Origin: JALYUM01 sp036688685
GTDB taxonomy: Bacteria > Pseudomonadota > Gammaproteobacteria > Burkholderiales > Burkholderiaceae_D
Direction: 5' to 3'
Assembly: GCF_036688685.1 (NCBI RefSeq)
Contig: NZ_JAQQPS010000008.1
Coordinates: 124,001 to 188,000, forward strand
Length of the DNA: 64,000 bases
A program made the translations under genes and the position numbers. Position 1 is the stretch's first letter, and each line of letters opens with the position of its first letter. Positions 34,339 to 43,201 of the stretch are shown in pieces. The notes below the pieces were generated by a model. It was not told where the DNA came from. It saw only the letters and a program-made list of their open reading frames with translations, and did no database searches.

Positions 34339-34851
34339 ATGTCTGCCATGACGACATTGACTTCGCTTGACTGGACCGACATCGCTTCTCAACTCGACCG
34401 GGAGGGCTACGCCGTGTTGCGCCAGCGGGCCGGCTGCGACCCGGACATGTTGCTAGCCTGCCTGCTGCCGATCGCGACGCGTTGGCTTGGCGCCGCGACC
34501 TCGCCTGGACTGCTGCGTATCGACACCAGCACGATGCTGCCCGGCGACTTCCAGCCGTTGCACCAGGACAACGATGTATTTCCCTTGCAAGCGCTGGCGC
34601 TTCTTTCCGAGCCCGGCGTGGACTTCACCGGCGGCGCATGCGTGCTGGTGGAGCAGCGCCCGCGCATGCAGTCGCGCCCGATGGTAGTGCCATTGCGCGG
34701 CGGCGACCTGGCCCTCATCGCAGCCGGCCGCCGGCCGCTGCAAGGCAGCCGCGGCGTGTATGCCGTGTCGATGCGGCACGCGATCAGCCAGGTTCGCAGC
34801 GGCCGGCGCGTCGGCCAGGTATTTAGCTGGGGCAGCCATGCTTGCGCTTGA
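34339..34851 (+). CDS. short 2OG-Fe(II) oxygenase-like protein (tandem copy 1)
   Basis: A 170-aa protein with the iron/2-oxoglutarate core shared with its neighbour: PLHQDNDVFPLQ (H-x-D), DFTGGACVLVEQRPRMQSRP, VPLRGGDL and the distal histidine in MRHAIS. It resembles the 2OG-Fe dioxygenase family usually about 220-240 aa long, but lacks about 80 residues between the N-terminal helix and the HxD strand. Start ATG 34339 or 34348. It overlaps the next gene by 14 bases. It could be a paralog reduced by internal deletion or a distinct short form; substrate unknown. Confidence 0.7.
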   Translation: MSAMTTLTSLDWTDIASQLDREGYAVLRQRAGCDPDMLLACLLPIATRWLGAATSPGLLRIDTSTMLPGDFQPLHQDNDVFPLQALALLSEPGVDFTGGACVLVEQRPRMQSRPMVVPLRGGDLALIAAGRRPLQGSRGVYAVSMRHAISQVRSGRRVGQVFSWGSHACA

Positions 34852-35503
34852 CCTGGACGCCAGCGGCCACGCCATCTTGCCGGCCCTGTTGACGCCGGCG
34901 CAATGTGCCGGGCTGGCGGCGCTGTATCCGCAAACCGCGCGCTTCCGTTCGCGCATCGTGATGGCGCGCCATGGGTTCGGCCAGGGCGAGTACCAGTATT
35001 TTGGGTATCCGCTGCCGCCCTTGCTGCAGGCACTGCGCGAGTCGCTGTACGCACAGCTGGCGCCGCTGGCCAACCGCTGGCACACGCAGATGCGCATCGC
35101 CACGCGCTATCCGCCCACGCTGGCGGCCTTCCTGGCGCGCTGCCATGGCGCGGGCCAGTGTCGGCCGACGCCGCTGATTCTCAAGTATGGGGAGGGGGAC
35201 TACAACTGCCTGCACCAGGACCTGTACGGCGAACATGTGTTCCCGTTGCAAGTGGCGATCCTGCTGTCGCGTCCGCAGTGCGATTTCACCGGCGGGGAAT
35301 TCGTCATGACCGAAACCGGCCCCGGCCTCACGCGCGCGGACGTCGTGCCGCTGGGGCAGGGCGATGCTGTCGTGTTTGCGGTCAACCAGCGTCCTGTCGC
35401 CGGCATCAGGGGCATGCGCCGGGTGGCGCTGCGCCACGGCGTGAGCCGTTTATTGTCTGGCGACCGCTATACAGTCGGGCTGATTTTTCACGATGCGCTT
35501 TGA
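34838..35503 (+). CDS. 2OG-Fe(II) oxygenase (tandem copy 2)
   Basis: A 221-aa full-length member of the 2OG-Fe dioxygenase (Oxygenase-NA-like) family. It contains YGEGDYNCLHQDLYGEHVF (H-x-D iron ligands), CDFTGGEFVMTE, VPLGQGDAVVF, the distal histidine in LRHGVSRL and a basic residue for 2-oxoglutarate further on, ending GLIFHDAL. Members are sometimes found near alkylation-repair genes, but no substrate is established. The ATG at 34838 lies inside the end of the upstream paralog, so both are likely made from one transcript. Confidence 0.82.
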   Translation: MLALDLDASGHAILPALLTPAQCAGLAALYPQTARFRSRIVMARHGFGQGEYQYFGYPLPPLLQALRESLYAQLAPLANRWHTQMRIATRYPPTLAAFLARCHGAGQCRPTPLILKYGEGDYNCLHQDLYGEHVFPLQVAILLSRPQCDFTGGEFVMTETGPGLTRADVVPLGQGDAVVFAVNQRPVAGIRGMRRVALRHGVSRLLSGDRYTVGLIFHDAL

Positions 35504-35517
35504 ACCAACAGCGCCGC

Positions 35518-36363
35518 TTAACCCATCATGTCGAACAGCGAGGTCGCCCCGCCCGATGCGCCAGCCTGCTCCTGCTGGGTGTACAGCGCGGCCAGGGCGG
35601 TGGCCTGGGCGGTCAGGGTCTTGGTCAGGGTGGCGCGCTTGGTTTCCGTGGCGCTGATGTCGCGCGTGGCGGCCGACGTTTCGCGGCCGATGGCGCCGCC
35701 GGTGGACGTCAGGGCGCCCAGCTTGCTGCTCAATCTGTCGGCAACGCCGTTGCCATTCCCGCTCAGCAGGCCGGCGACAGCGGAAGGATTGGCGGACAGC
35801 GCTGCCGTCAGCTTGGTCGAATCGATGGTCAACTGGCCGCCGGACAGCGAAATGCCGGCTTTGCTCAAGGCACCCGTGCTGGACGTGCCACCGGCATCGC
35901 GCAAGGTCTGGGTCATCTGGGCGCTGACCTGGGCCAGGCCGGGGTCGGTCTTCAGGTCGCCCGACTGCAAGCTGGCCAGCTTGGTATTGAGGGCGTTGTA
36001 AGCGGTGACGAACGATTTGACGTTTTTGGTAACGTCGGCCGACGTGGCGGTGGTACTGCTGCTGCCGAGGGTCTTGGCCAGCGTCTGGAAATCGGCGATG
36101 GCGCTTTGCACCTGGCCCAGGGCCGACAGTTTGGTCTGGCCCTGCGTCAGCGAGGTATTGAGTTGCTTGATGCCGGCGGTGGCCGGCGCCAGCGCCTGGG
36201 TCACCTTGGCGGCCACGGCCGCCGACAGCTGGCCGCTCGGGTTCGCGGTGGTGCTGGCAGTGGTGTTGCTGGCACTTGCATCGGTGGTGCTGGTGGTGCC
36301 CGTGGCCGCGTTGTACGTCACAGCCGAGCTGTAGGTGGCGGCGAGGGAGCTAATGGTGATCAT
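35518..36363 (-). CDS. stand-alone FliD-like (flagellar cap family) protein
   Basis: A 281-aa, Ser/Thr/Ala-rich protein that looks like the C-terminal part of flagellar hook-associated protein 2. It has FVTAYNALNTKLASLQSGDL, a LSKAGISLSGGQLTIDSTKL block, NPSAVAGLLSG and a final coiled-coil-like helix (TLTKTLTAQATALAALYTQQ). True FliD is usually over 400 aa with an additional N-terminal HAP2_N region. Here only a low-complexity 60-residue N-terminus precedes the core. The ATG has GGAG upstream. No flagellar genes are nearby. It may cap another filament or be an orphan duplicate. Confidence 0.65.
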   Translation of the reverse strand: MITISSLAATYSSAVTYNAATGTTSTTDASASNTTASTTANPSGQLSAAVAAKVTQALAPATAGIKQLNTSLTQGQTKLSALGQVQSAIADFQTLAKTLGSSSTTATSADVTKNVKSFVTAYNALNTKLASLQSGDLKTDPGLAQVSAQMTQTLRDAGGTSSTGALSKAGISLSGGQLTIDSTKLTAALSANPSAVAGLLSGNGNGVADRLSSKLGALTSTGGAIGRETSAATRDISATETKRATLTKTLTAQATALAALYTQQEQAGASGGATSLFDMMG

Positions 36364-36443
36364 GGAATTCTCCAGGAACTGTCAGCGGTGGTCGTTGCAA
36401 TGAATGCATCCCGCGCCGAAATCGGGTGAAACAAGGGCCTATT

Positions 36444-37562
36444 CTACGCCCCTAATAGATTTCCGGTGCGCAATGCCTCAACCCCCGCGATTTTACACAC
36501 GTTCATGCCCCGCAGAAGGTGGCGGTGGGCTGTGCTGGCAAACAACACCCCGGCGTGCGGCGCGTGCAGGGTGGTGACCTTGCCGCTGACCGGGTTGACC
36601 AGGTCGGCAATCGCTTCGCCCGCCACAACCTTGTCGCCCAGTTGTTTTAAAAACACCAGCACGCCGGAATGGGGTGCGGCGATCGGTTCGACGCCTTCGA
36701 GCGGGGTGGGCTGAGAGATGGCGGCCGGCAGCGGCAGCACGGGCAGATCCACCACACCGTTGCGCGCCATGTATTGCAGCAGGGCCGCGCTGTCCTGTTG
36801 CGCCAGTGCGTAGCTGACATCCATCTCGCCGCGCAACTCGACCGTGATGGCCGCGCAGGACGGCGGCAGCGGGAACGCCGGGCCAAAGTGGGCCGCCAGA
36901 TCCCACCAGAGGCGGCTGCAGGCTTCGTCGAACGGGTCGCCGCCCGATTCGCGCGCCACCAGCAGGGCGTGCGCACCCATCAGCGCGGACAGCGGCTGCA
37001 CCTGCTCGGCCAGCGGGGTGCCGCAGTACAGGTGCAGCACGGCTTCGTTGTCGCAATGCAGGTCGAACACGATGTCGGCGTCGATGGCCATCGTCAGCAG
37101 CAGCTTTTTGAGCTCGCTGGTGTTGTCCTTCGGGTGCCAACTGGCCAGCGAGGCCAGCGCGTGTGCACGGACCAGCGCAATATTCGTGTCCGCATCGGGA
37201 CCGAGCTTGCCTTCGAGCGACTTTTTCAGGTCGTCGGCGACGTGTTTATAAGAACGGTTGAAATTGACGCCGGTCGACAAATCGAACCTGCCGAACGGCG
37301 CGCCGTGGACCACTTGCGACAGGCCGATCGGGTTGGCCGACGGCACCAGGATGATTTCGCCGAGGATTTTTCCCTCATTCTCGAGCTGTTCGAGTTGGCG
37401 GCGCAGCGTGTGCGCGACCAGCATGGCCGGCACTTCGTCGGCGTGCAGCGAGGCCTGGATATACACCTTCGGGCGTGCGCCCGGGGTGCCGAAGTGGAGG
37501 GTGGTGAGCTGGTACGCGGCGATGTGTTCTTCCGACGCGATCGGGTGGGTATGGGTTTGCAT
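36444..37562 (-). CDS. M14-type succinylglutamate desuccinylase/aspartoacylase family protein
   Basis: A 372-aa zinc hydrolase. The metal-site motifs are SLHADEVPA (H-x-D-E) and the second histidine in VFDLHCDNE; the catalytic glutamate is likely in AITVELRGEMDV. A C-terminal biotinyl-like beta domain follows (GVLVFLKQLGDKVVAGEAIA, LVNPVSGKVTTLHAPHAGVL). Family members deacylate N-acyl amino acids. I used ATG 37562, which has AGGAC upstream; a TTG at 37589 is the alternative. The gene is not in an obvious operon. Confidence 0.85.
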   Translation of the reverse strand: MQTHTHPIASEEHIAAYQLTTLHFGTPGARPKVYIQASLHADEVPAMLVAHTLRRQLEQLENEGKILGEIILVPSANPIGLSQVVHGAPFGRFDLSTGVNFNRSYKHVADDLKKSLEGKLGPDADTNIALVRAHALASLASWHPKDNTSELKKLLLTMAIDADIVFDLHCDNEAVLHLYCGTPLAEQVQPLSALMGAHALLVARESGGDPFDEACSRLWWDLAAHFGPAFPLPPSCAAITVELRGEMDVSYALAQQDSAALLQYMARNGVVDLPVLPLPAAISQPTPLEGVEPIAAPHSGVLVFLKQLGDKVVAGEAIADLVNPVSGKVTTLHAPHAGVLFASTAHRHLLRGMNVCKIAGVEALRTGNLLGA

Positions 37563-37594
37563 GGCTGTCCTGGATGCGGCGATGGTCAATTATC

Positions 37595-37765
37595 GCTCAT
37601 CCCCGCGAAGGCGGGGAACCATGGTACGTGTGCAGAACCGCGTGCTGCAACGCGTTATCGGACGTGCTATGGTCCCCGGCCTGCTCCGGGCGACGGTCTT
37701 TAGATTGTCGGCTAAAACAGCGTCATACCGGCGCAAGCCGGTACCCATGCTGAGCTTGCTTGCCC
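37595..37765. repeat. REP-like palindromic cluster
   Basis: Three short palindromes: CCCCGCGAAGGCGGGG near 37601-37616, CCCCGGCCTGCTCCGGG near 37674-37690 and ACCGGCGCAAGCCGGT near 37728-37743. The last is followed by ACCCATGCTGAGCTTG, the same sequence that flanks the element at 4194-4293. This is an intergenic repeat cluster between two minus-strand genes. Confidence 0.6.
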
Positions 37766-37767
37766 CG

Positions 37768-39588
37768 TCACTGCATATCGATGATCAGCGCCACGATCTC
37801 GTCGCCATACGACACCAGCTTTTTCTCGCCCACACCGGTCACGCCGCGCAGCTGTTCCAGCGAGGTCGGCTTGACCTTGGCAATTTCGCGCAGTGTCGCA
37901 TCCTGGAACACGACATAGGCCGGCACGCCATGCGCGCGCGCCGTTTCCACGCGCCACCAGCGCAGCTTGTCGAAAATGGCCTGCTCCGACTTCGACAGGT
38001 CCATCTCGACATACCCCTTGGGCGCCGACGGCTGGCGCTTCGGTTTGACGGGTTTCTGGTACTGGCGCAGCTGTACTGTCTGCCCGCCCTTGAGCACGGG
38101 TCGCGCCGCATCGGTCAGTTTCAGCGAACTGTAGGATTCGTGGTCCACCGTCACCAGCCCCAGTGCAATGGCCTGGCGCACGATCGCGCGCCATTCCTGC
38201 TCGCTGCGGTCGTTGCCGATGCCGTACACCGATAAACTGTCGTGGCGCCACTGGGTGATGCGCTCCGACGTCACGCCGCGCAGTACGTCGATGATGTGGC
38301 CGGCGGCAAAGCGCTGGTCGACCCGGTAGATGGTCGAGAGCAGCTTTTGCACCGGCACCGTGCCATCAAAACTGATTGGCGGCAGCAAACAGGTGTCGCA
38401 ATTGCCGCACGGGCCGGAACGCTCGCCGAAATACTCGAGCAGGCGCATGCGCCGGCAACTGAGCGTTTCGCACAGGCCCAGCATGGCGTCGAGCTTTTGC
38501 CCGAGCACGCGTTTAAAGGTTTCGTCTGCTTCGGATTCGTCGATCATGCGCCGTTGCAGCACCACGTCCTGCAAACCGTAGGCCATCCAGGCGCTGGCCG
38601 GCATGCCGTCGCGGCCGCCCCGTCCGGTTTCCTGGTAATAGCCTTCGATACTTTTCGGCAGGTCGAGGTGGCAGACGAAACGCACGTCCGGCTTGTCGAT
38701 GCCCATGCCGAACGCGATCGTCGCGCACATCACGATGTTTTCTTCGCGCAGGAAGCGGGCCTGGTTGGCGGCCCGTTTGGCGTGGTCCATGCCGGCATGG
38801 TACGCCAGCGCGCGGATGCCGTTTTCGTTCAGGAATTCGGCGGTCTCTTCGACTTTTTTACGCGACAGGCAATACACGATGCCGCAGTCGCCCGTGTGTT
38901 CGGCCTGTATAAAGTCGAGCAATTGCTTGCGGCCATTGCCCTTTTCGACGATCTGGTAGCGGATATTCGGGCGGTCGAACGAGGAGACGAATTTGCGCGC
39001 ATCGTCGAGTTGCAAACGGTGCGCGATTTCGGCGCGGGTCTGGTGGTCGGCGGTGGCCGTGAGTGCGATGCGCGGCACATTCGGATAACGCTCGTGCAGG
39101 ATCGACAGCTTGATGTATTCAGGCCGGAAATCGTGGCCCCATTGCGACACGCAGTGGGCTTCGTCGATGGCGAACAGCGAAATATTCGAGGCGTCGAACA
39201 GGTCGAGGCAGCGCTGCGTCATCAGGCGCTCGGGCGCCACGTAGACCAGGTCGATTTCGCCGGTGCGCACCAGGCGTTCGATGCGTAGCGTTTCTTCGAA
39301 GGTTTGCGTGGAGTTCAAAAAGGCGGCGCGTACGCCGACTTCTTCTAACGCATCGACCTGGTCCTGCATCAGCGCGATGAGCGGGGAAATGACCACGCCG
39401 ACACCGTCGCGCACCAGCGCCGGAATCTGGTAGCACAGCGATTTACCGCCGCCGGTGGGCATCAGGACCAGCGCGTCGCCGCCGTTGCTGACCGTCTCGA
39501 CGATCTCCTGCTGCTGCCCGCGAAATGCCGGGTAGCCGAAGACGGTCTGGAGAATGTCGAGTGCGCGCGCGCTGGTAGTGGTATCCAT
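37768..39588 (-). CDS. recQ: ATP-dependent DNA helicase RecQ
   Basis: A 606-aa 3'-5' helicase for recombination and fork repair. Superfamily 2 motifs are intact: LMPTGGGKSLCYQIPAL, DEAH in LFAIDEAHCVSQWGHDFR, and motif VI QETGRGGRDG. The zinc-binding cysteines follow (CETLSCRRMRLLEYFGE…CGNCDTC), then the winged RQC domain and a C-terminal HRDC domain. The ATG at 39588 is used. It follows uppP by 7 bases on the same strand and is probably co-transcribed. Confidence 0.95.
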   Translation of the reverse strand: MDTTTSARALDILQTVFGYPAFRGQQQEIVETVSNGGDALVLMPTGGGKSLCYQIPALVRDGVGVVISPLIALMQDQVDALEEVGVRAAFLNSTQTFEETLRIERLVRTGEIDLVYVAPERLMTQRCLDLFDASNISLFAIDEAHCVSQWGHDFRPEYIKLSILHERYPNVPRIALTATADHQTRAEIAHRLQLDDARKFVSSFDRPNIRYQIVEKGNGRKQLLDFIQAEHTGDCGIVYCLSRKKVEETAEFLNENGIRALAYHAGMDHAKRAANQARFLREENIVMCATIAFGMGIDKPDVRFVCHLDLPKSIEGYYQETGRGGRDGMPASAWMAYGLQDVVLQRRMIDESEADETFKRVLGQKLDAMLGLCETLSCRRMRLLEYFGERSGPCGNCDTCLLPPISFDGTVPVQKLLSTIYRVDQRFAAGHIIDVLRGVTSERITQWRHDSLSVYGIGNDRSEQEWRAIVRQAIALGLVTVDHESYSSLKLTDAARPVLKGGQTVQLRQYQKPVKPKRQPSAPKGYVEMDLSKSEQAIFDKLRWWRVETARAHGVPAYVVFQDATLREIAKVKPTSLEQLRGVTGVGEKKLVSYGDEIVALIIDMQ

Positions 39589-39595
39589 CAAATCC

Positions 39596-40429
39596 CTATT
39601 CCGCCCAGACGATCCAGCCGAAGTGCACGCTTGTCAGGATGAACAGGCCGAACACGATCCGGTACCAGGCAAAGATAGTGAAATCATGCGAGCTAATGTA
39701 GCGCAGCAGCCAGCGCACGCACAAGAAAGCGGACACAAATGCCGCAATACCGCCAATGCCGAACAGTGGCAGGTCGGCCATCGACAACAGCGCGCGATCC
39801 TTGTACAGCGAGTACACGGTCGCGCCCAGCAGCGTCGGAATGGCCAGGAAGAAGGAGAATTCCGTGGCCGCCGTGCGCGACAGGCCGAACAGCATGCCAC
39901 CGATAATGGTCGCGCCGGAACGGCTGGTGCCGGGAATCAGCGCAAAGGCCTGGCAGCAACCGACTTTCAAGGCGTCGAGCACGGACATGTCGTCGACCGA
40001 GGCGATGCGCGATTCACCCGGTAACATCTTGTGGCGTTTTTCTGCCCACAGGATGAACAAACCGCCGACGATGAAGGCAATCGCAACCGGCGCTGGGGCG
40101 AACAATTTCGCCTTGATCATTTTGCTGAACATGAGGCCCAGGATGGCGGCTGGCAAGAAGGCGACGACCACGTTCAGGAGAAATTTTTGCTGGCGCCTGT
40201 CGTTGAACATGCCACCCAGCACCGCTGAGATGCGGGCCCGGAACTCCCACATGACGGCCAGCATGGCGCCGGCCTGGATCGCGATTTCGAAGGTCTTTAC
40301 TTTTTCGCCCGTAAAATTGAGCAGGCTGCCGGCCACGATCAGGTGACCGGTCGACGAGATCGGCAAGAACTCGGTGAAACCCTCAACCAGCCCCATGATG
40401 ATGGCTTTGAGCGCGAAAATAATATCCAT
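39596..40429 (-). CDS. uppP: undecaprenyl-diphosphatase
   Basis: A 277-aa integral membrane protein that dephosphorylates undecaprenyl pyrophosphate to recycle the lipid carrier for peptidoglycan and other polymers; loss lowers bacitracin resistance. The two family motifs are present: GLVEGFTEFLPISSTGHLIV and PGTSRSGATIIGGM. About eight helices. ATG 40429 (MDIIFALKAIIMGLVEG) begins at the first helix; the upstream extension is not conserved in style. It is first in an operon with recQ. Confidence 0.95.
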   Translation of the reverse strand: MDIIFALKAIIMGLVEGFTEFLPISSTGHLIVAGSLLNFTGEKVKTFEIAIQAGAMLAVMWEFRARISAVLGGMFNDRRQQKFLLNVVVAFLPAAILGLMFSKMIKAKLFAPAPVAIAFIVGGLFILWAEKRHKMLPGESRIASVDDMSVLDALKVGCCQAFALIPGTSRSGATIIGGMLFGLSRTAATEFSFFLAIPTLLGATVYSLYKDRALLSMADLPLFGIGGIAAFVSAFLCVRWLLRYISSHDFTIFAWYRIVFGLFILTSVHFGWIVWAE

Positions 40430-40586
40430 GAATGGTCGTATGAAGTGGGTTGGGAAAGGATGCTTATGAGCCAGAAAAATCGCGGCGTCGAAGCTTACCA
40501 CGACTGGTGCGGCGGTTGCTGGACAGTCACTGCCGGACGGGTGTGGATGCTAGACTGTTTGTCATCCTTCTTTTGTGGGGCTAACC

Positions 40587-40910
40587 GTGAAACGTGCCTT
40601 GTTCATCTGCACCCAGAATCGCCTGCGCAGTCCCACCGCCGAGCAGGTGTTTGCCAGCTGGCCGGGCGTCGAGTCTGACTCCGCCGGCCTGGGCAATGAT
40701 GCCGACGTGCCCTTGTCAAGCGAACAAATCGCCTGGGCCAATATCATCTTCGTCATGGAAAAGGTGCATCGCAACCGTCTCTCGAAACAGTTCCGGGCGC
40801 ACCTGAATGGCAAGCGCGTGATTTGCCTGGATATTCCGGACGACTACGACTACATGCAGCCGGAGCTGGTCAGGCTGCTGGAGGCGAAGGCGGGGAAGTT
40901 CTTGCGATGA
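40587..40910 (+). CDS. low-molecular-weight protein-tyrosine-phosphatase-like protein
   Basis: A 107-aa protein with the C-x5-R phosphatase loop near the N-terminus: C8-T-Q-N-R-L-R14-S. A candidate general acid lies in DIPDDYDYMQPEL. It is shorter than typical LMW-PTPs (about 150 aa) but belongs to a recognised compact branch. Start: GTG at 40587 (MKRALFICTQNRLRSP) puts the loop at its normal position; an upstream GTG at 40575 would add four residues. The gene is monocistronic. Confidence 0.82.
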   Translation: MKRALFICTQNRLRSPTAEQVFASWPGVESDSAGLGNDADVPLSSEQIAWANIIFVMEKVHRNRLSKQFRAHLNGKRVICLDIPDDYDYMQPELVRLLEAKAGKFLR

Positions 40911-41047
40911 CGCGAGCCTGGTCATACCTGCCGAAAGCGTTGATATGCGTTTGGAAGACAAACAACTAAAAATTTGTCAGCGATTTTATTCAAGCTTCGT
41001 TCCGCTGGACGAGTTGGAATGAGCATCTAATATGCGGAAGATCCTGG

Positions 41048-41326
41048 ATGGACTTGAGTGATTACCTGGAAGCAGTCGTAGATGAACCTACATTTCTTAC
41101 GTTCGTAGAAGCGTTGGCGGACGACCGTCGTCGAGCTGACCGCGCAGTTGCCCGTGCCGTTGGAGAAGCTCAGAACGGATGGGAGAATGATTCGATACAG
41201 GACTTTCTCGAAGCCGGGCATGCATGGGCGCAGGATTCGACGTTCGGCGCGGAACAAGGGCTGGCATCTGCGGCGCCGTGGAAAAAATTTGCAGTATTTC
41301 TCTACGCGGGAAAAATCTACGAGTAA
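41048..41326 (+). CDS. small DUF7660-like protein
   Basis: A 92-aa acidic protein (MDLSDYLEAVVDEPTFLTFV; NGWENDSIQDFLEAGHAWAQ; PWKKFAVFLYAGKIYE). The WENxxIxxFL … W … FAxxLYAGKxYE pattern resembles small DUF7660-type proteins of unknown function. No signal or membrane segment. It stands alone between the phosphatase-like gene and a convergent YkgJ-type gene. Confidence 0.7.
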   Translation: MDLSDYLEAVVDEPTFLTFVEALADDRRRADRAVARAVGEAQNGWENDSIQDFLEAGHAWAQDSTFGAEQGLASAAPWKKFAVFLYAGKIYE

Positions 41327-41338
41327 GCAAATCAGTTG

Positions 41339-41593
41339 CTAGGGTGCCGTTGCCTGCTCCAGTGTCGCCAGCCACGTCATCGCATACTCGCGACTGTCTC
41401 CGCACATTTCGACGGACGGCTGCAAGCCGCCGCAAAACGCCGGCCGCTCGGGATGCCCAAAAATAAGGCACAGGTTGTTGCTACCCAATTGCACGCAGCG
41501 CACGCCCGCGGGTTTCCCGTCCGGCATGCCGGGAATCGGGCTGGTGATCGACGGGGCGGTGCAGCAGGCGCCACAGTTGTCGCGACAGTTCAT
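41339..41593 (-). CDS. YkgJ-family cysteine cluster protein
   Basis: An 84-aa protein with the cysteine pattern NCRDNCGACCTAPS near the N-terminus plus CVQL…LCLIFGHPERPAFC and EMCG. This is the CxxxCxxCC…C…C arrangement of the YkgJ family, thought to bind a metal or Fe-S centre. Its function is unknown. It is convergent with the DUF7660-like gene and divergent from the TetR regulator. Confidence 0.85.
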   Translation of the reverse strand: MNCRDNCGACCTAPSITSPIPGMPDGKPAGVRCVQLGSNNLCLIFGHPERPAFCGGLQPSVEMCGDSREYAMTWLATLEQATAP

Positions 41594-41715
41594 GGATAAG
41601 TGTGGTGTGAAGGACGCAAGGACGCGAGTATACTACTGCGCTTGCCGGTGTTGCTTGACCCCGGCAAGCGCACGGCATACATTGTTGACTCATGAGTTAG
41701 TTATTGGACAGATGC

Positions 41716-42381
41716 ATGGAATGCAGGTTTGATGCCAAGCCGCGCTGGGAGCGCCGCAAGGAAGCGCGGCCCCAGGAATTGCTGGCGGCGGCGCTGGATC
41801 TGTTCGTCGAACGCGGTTTTGCCTCCACCCGGCTGGAAGACGTCGCCAAGCGCGCCGGGGTGTCCAAAGGCACGCTGTACCTGTACTTCGAAAACAAGGA
41901 TGAATTGTTCAAGGCGGTGGTGCGCAACACCATCGTGCCGGCCATCGGCGCCGCCGAAGTGACGATTGCCGCCGACGAAACCTGCAGCGCCGCCTTGCTG
42001 CGCAGCGTGATCCTGTCGTGGTGGGAGCGCCTCGGTGCCACCAAGGCCTCGGGCATCATCAAGCTGGTCACGGCCGAGGCGAACAATTTCCCCGACCTGG
42101 CCTGCTTTTACCAGGACGAAGTCATCAACCGCGGCACCAAGATGATTTCCACCCTTCTCGCGCGCGCCGTCGAGCGCGGCGAATTCCGGCCCATGAACGT
42201 GACCGTCATGACACAGGTGCTGGTCGCGCCGATGCTCATGCTGATCACCTGGAAGCATTCGGTTGGCCCGTGCGAACGCACCGAACTCGATCCGGCCGCC
42301 TTTCTCGATACCTTCCTCGACATGGCGCTGCACGGTTTGTTGTCTGCTTCGCCCCCGTCCGCGCCCGTCGTCCCTGCCTGA
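41716..42381 (+). CDS. TetR/AcrR-family transcriptional regulator
   Basis: A 221-aa repressor with an N-terminal helix-turn-helix (ELLAAALDLFVERGFASTRL, EDVAKRAGVSKGTLYLYFEN) and a C-terminal ligand domain of the AefR-like type (VTAEANNFPDLACFYQDEVI). The ATG at 41716 is chosen; the frame opens slightly upstream with a TTG. It stands alone, divergent from the YkgJ-type gene. Its targets are unknown; the tolC gene three genes downstream is a speculative candidate. Confidence 0.88.
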   Translation: MECRFDAKPRWERRKEARPQELLAAALDLFVERGFASTRLEDVAKRAGVSKGTLYLYFENKDELFKAVVRNTIVPAIGAAEVTIAADETCSAALLRSVILSWWERLGATKASGIIKLVTAEANNFPDLACFYQDEVINRGTKMISTLLARAVERGEFRPMNVTVMTQVLVAPMLMLITWKHSVGPCERTELDPAAFLDTFLDMALHGLLSASPPSAPVVPA

Positions 42382-42536
42382 GTGTCGCATACGGCGCGGT
42401 TTTGTACGTTCAGCCCCGCTAAACTGCAGACTGTCGCAATTTCCCCTGGTCATCGAAAGCAAATCATTAAGATATGCTTTCAGTGGCCGTTCAACGATAA
42501 AATATCGCATTCATTAATTTCCCACTGAGTATTTAT

Positions 42537-43190
42537 ATGAACATTGAACAAGCCCGCTTCAACATGATCGAACAGCAGATCCGCCCTTGGAACGTGCTGG
42601 ACCAGGAAGTGCTCGATGCGCTGCACATCGTCAAGCGCGAGCAATTCGTGCCTGCCGCGTGCGCCTCGTTGGCGTTTGCCGACACGGAAATCCCGTTGGG
42701 CAATGGCGCGGCCATGTTCAATCCAAAGGTGGAAGCACGCATTTTGCAGGAATTGCAAGTCAAGAAGCATGAGACTGTGCTGGAAATTGGCGCCGGCTCC
42801 GGTTACATGGCAGCGCTGCTGGCCTATAAAGGCCGCCATGTGACGACCATCGAGATCAACCCGGCGTTGAAAGAAATGGCGCAGCAGAACCTGGCGCGTG
42901 CCAATGTCACCAATGTGACGATCGAGCTGGGCAATGGTTCGGAAGGCTGGACTGCTGGCGCACCTTACGACGTGATCGCCATTTCAGGTGCGCTGGAAGT
43001 GTTGCCCGAGGTCTTCCTGAAACAGCTGAAGGTGGGCGGCCGGATTGCCGCAATCGTCGGCGTGGCGCCGGTCATGCAGTGCGTGATCATTACCCGCGTT
43101 GCCGAAGCCGCCTGGGACACCGTGCAAGTGTTCGAAACGAATGTCAAGCAGCTGGCGTCCGCGCCACAGCCATCGCATTTCGAGTTTTAA
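42537..43190 (+). CDS. pcm: protein-L-isoaspartate O-methyltransferase
   Basis: A 217-aa SAM-dependent enzyme that repairs isoaspartyl residues in aged proteins. Motif I is VLEIGAGSGYMAALLAY near residue 80, with IEINPALKEMAQQNLA after it. The family N-terminus (RFNMIEQQIRPWNVLDQEVL, REQFVP) is normal. It heads a pcm-rhodanese-tolC block with short spacings (11 and 39 bases), likely one transcript. Confidence 0.92.
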   Translation: MNIEQARFNMIEQQIRPWNVLDQEVLDALHIVKREQFVPAACASLAFADTEIPLGNGAAMFNPKVEARILQELQVKKHETVLEIGAGSGYMAALLAYKGRHVTTIEINPALKEMAQQNLARANVTNVTIELGNGSEGWTAGAPYDVIAISGALEVLPEVFLKQLKVGGRIAAIVGVAPVMQCVIITRVAEAAWDTVQVFETNVKQLASAPQPSHFEF

Positions 43191-43201
43191 GAGGCCCGGC
43201 G

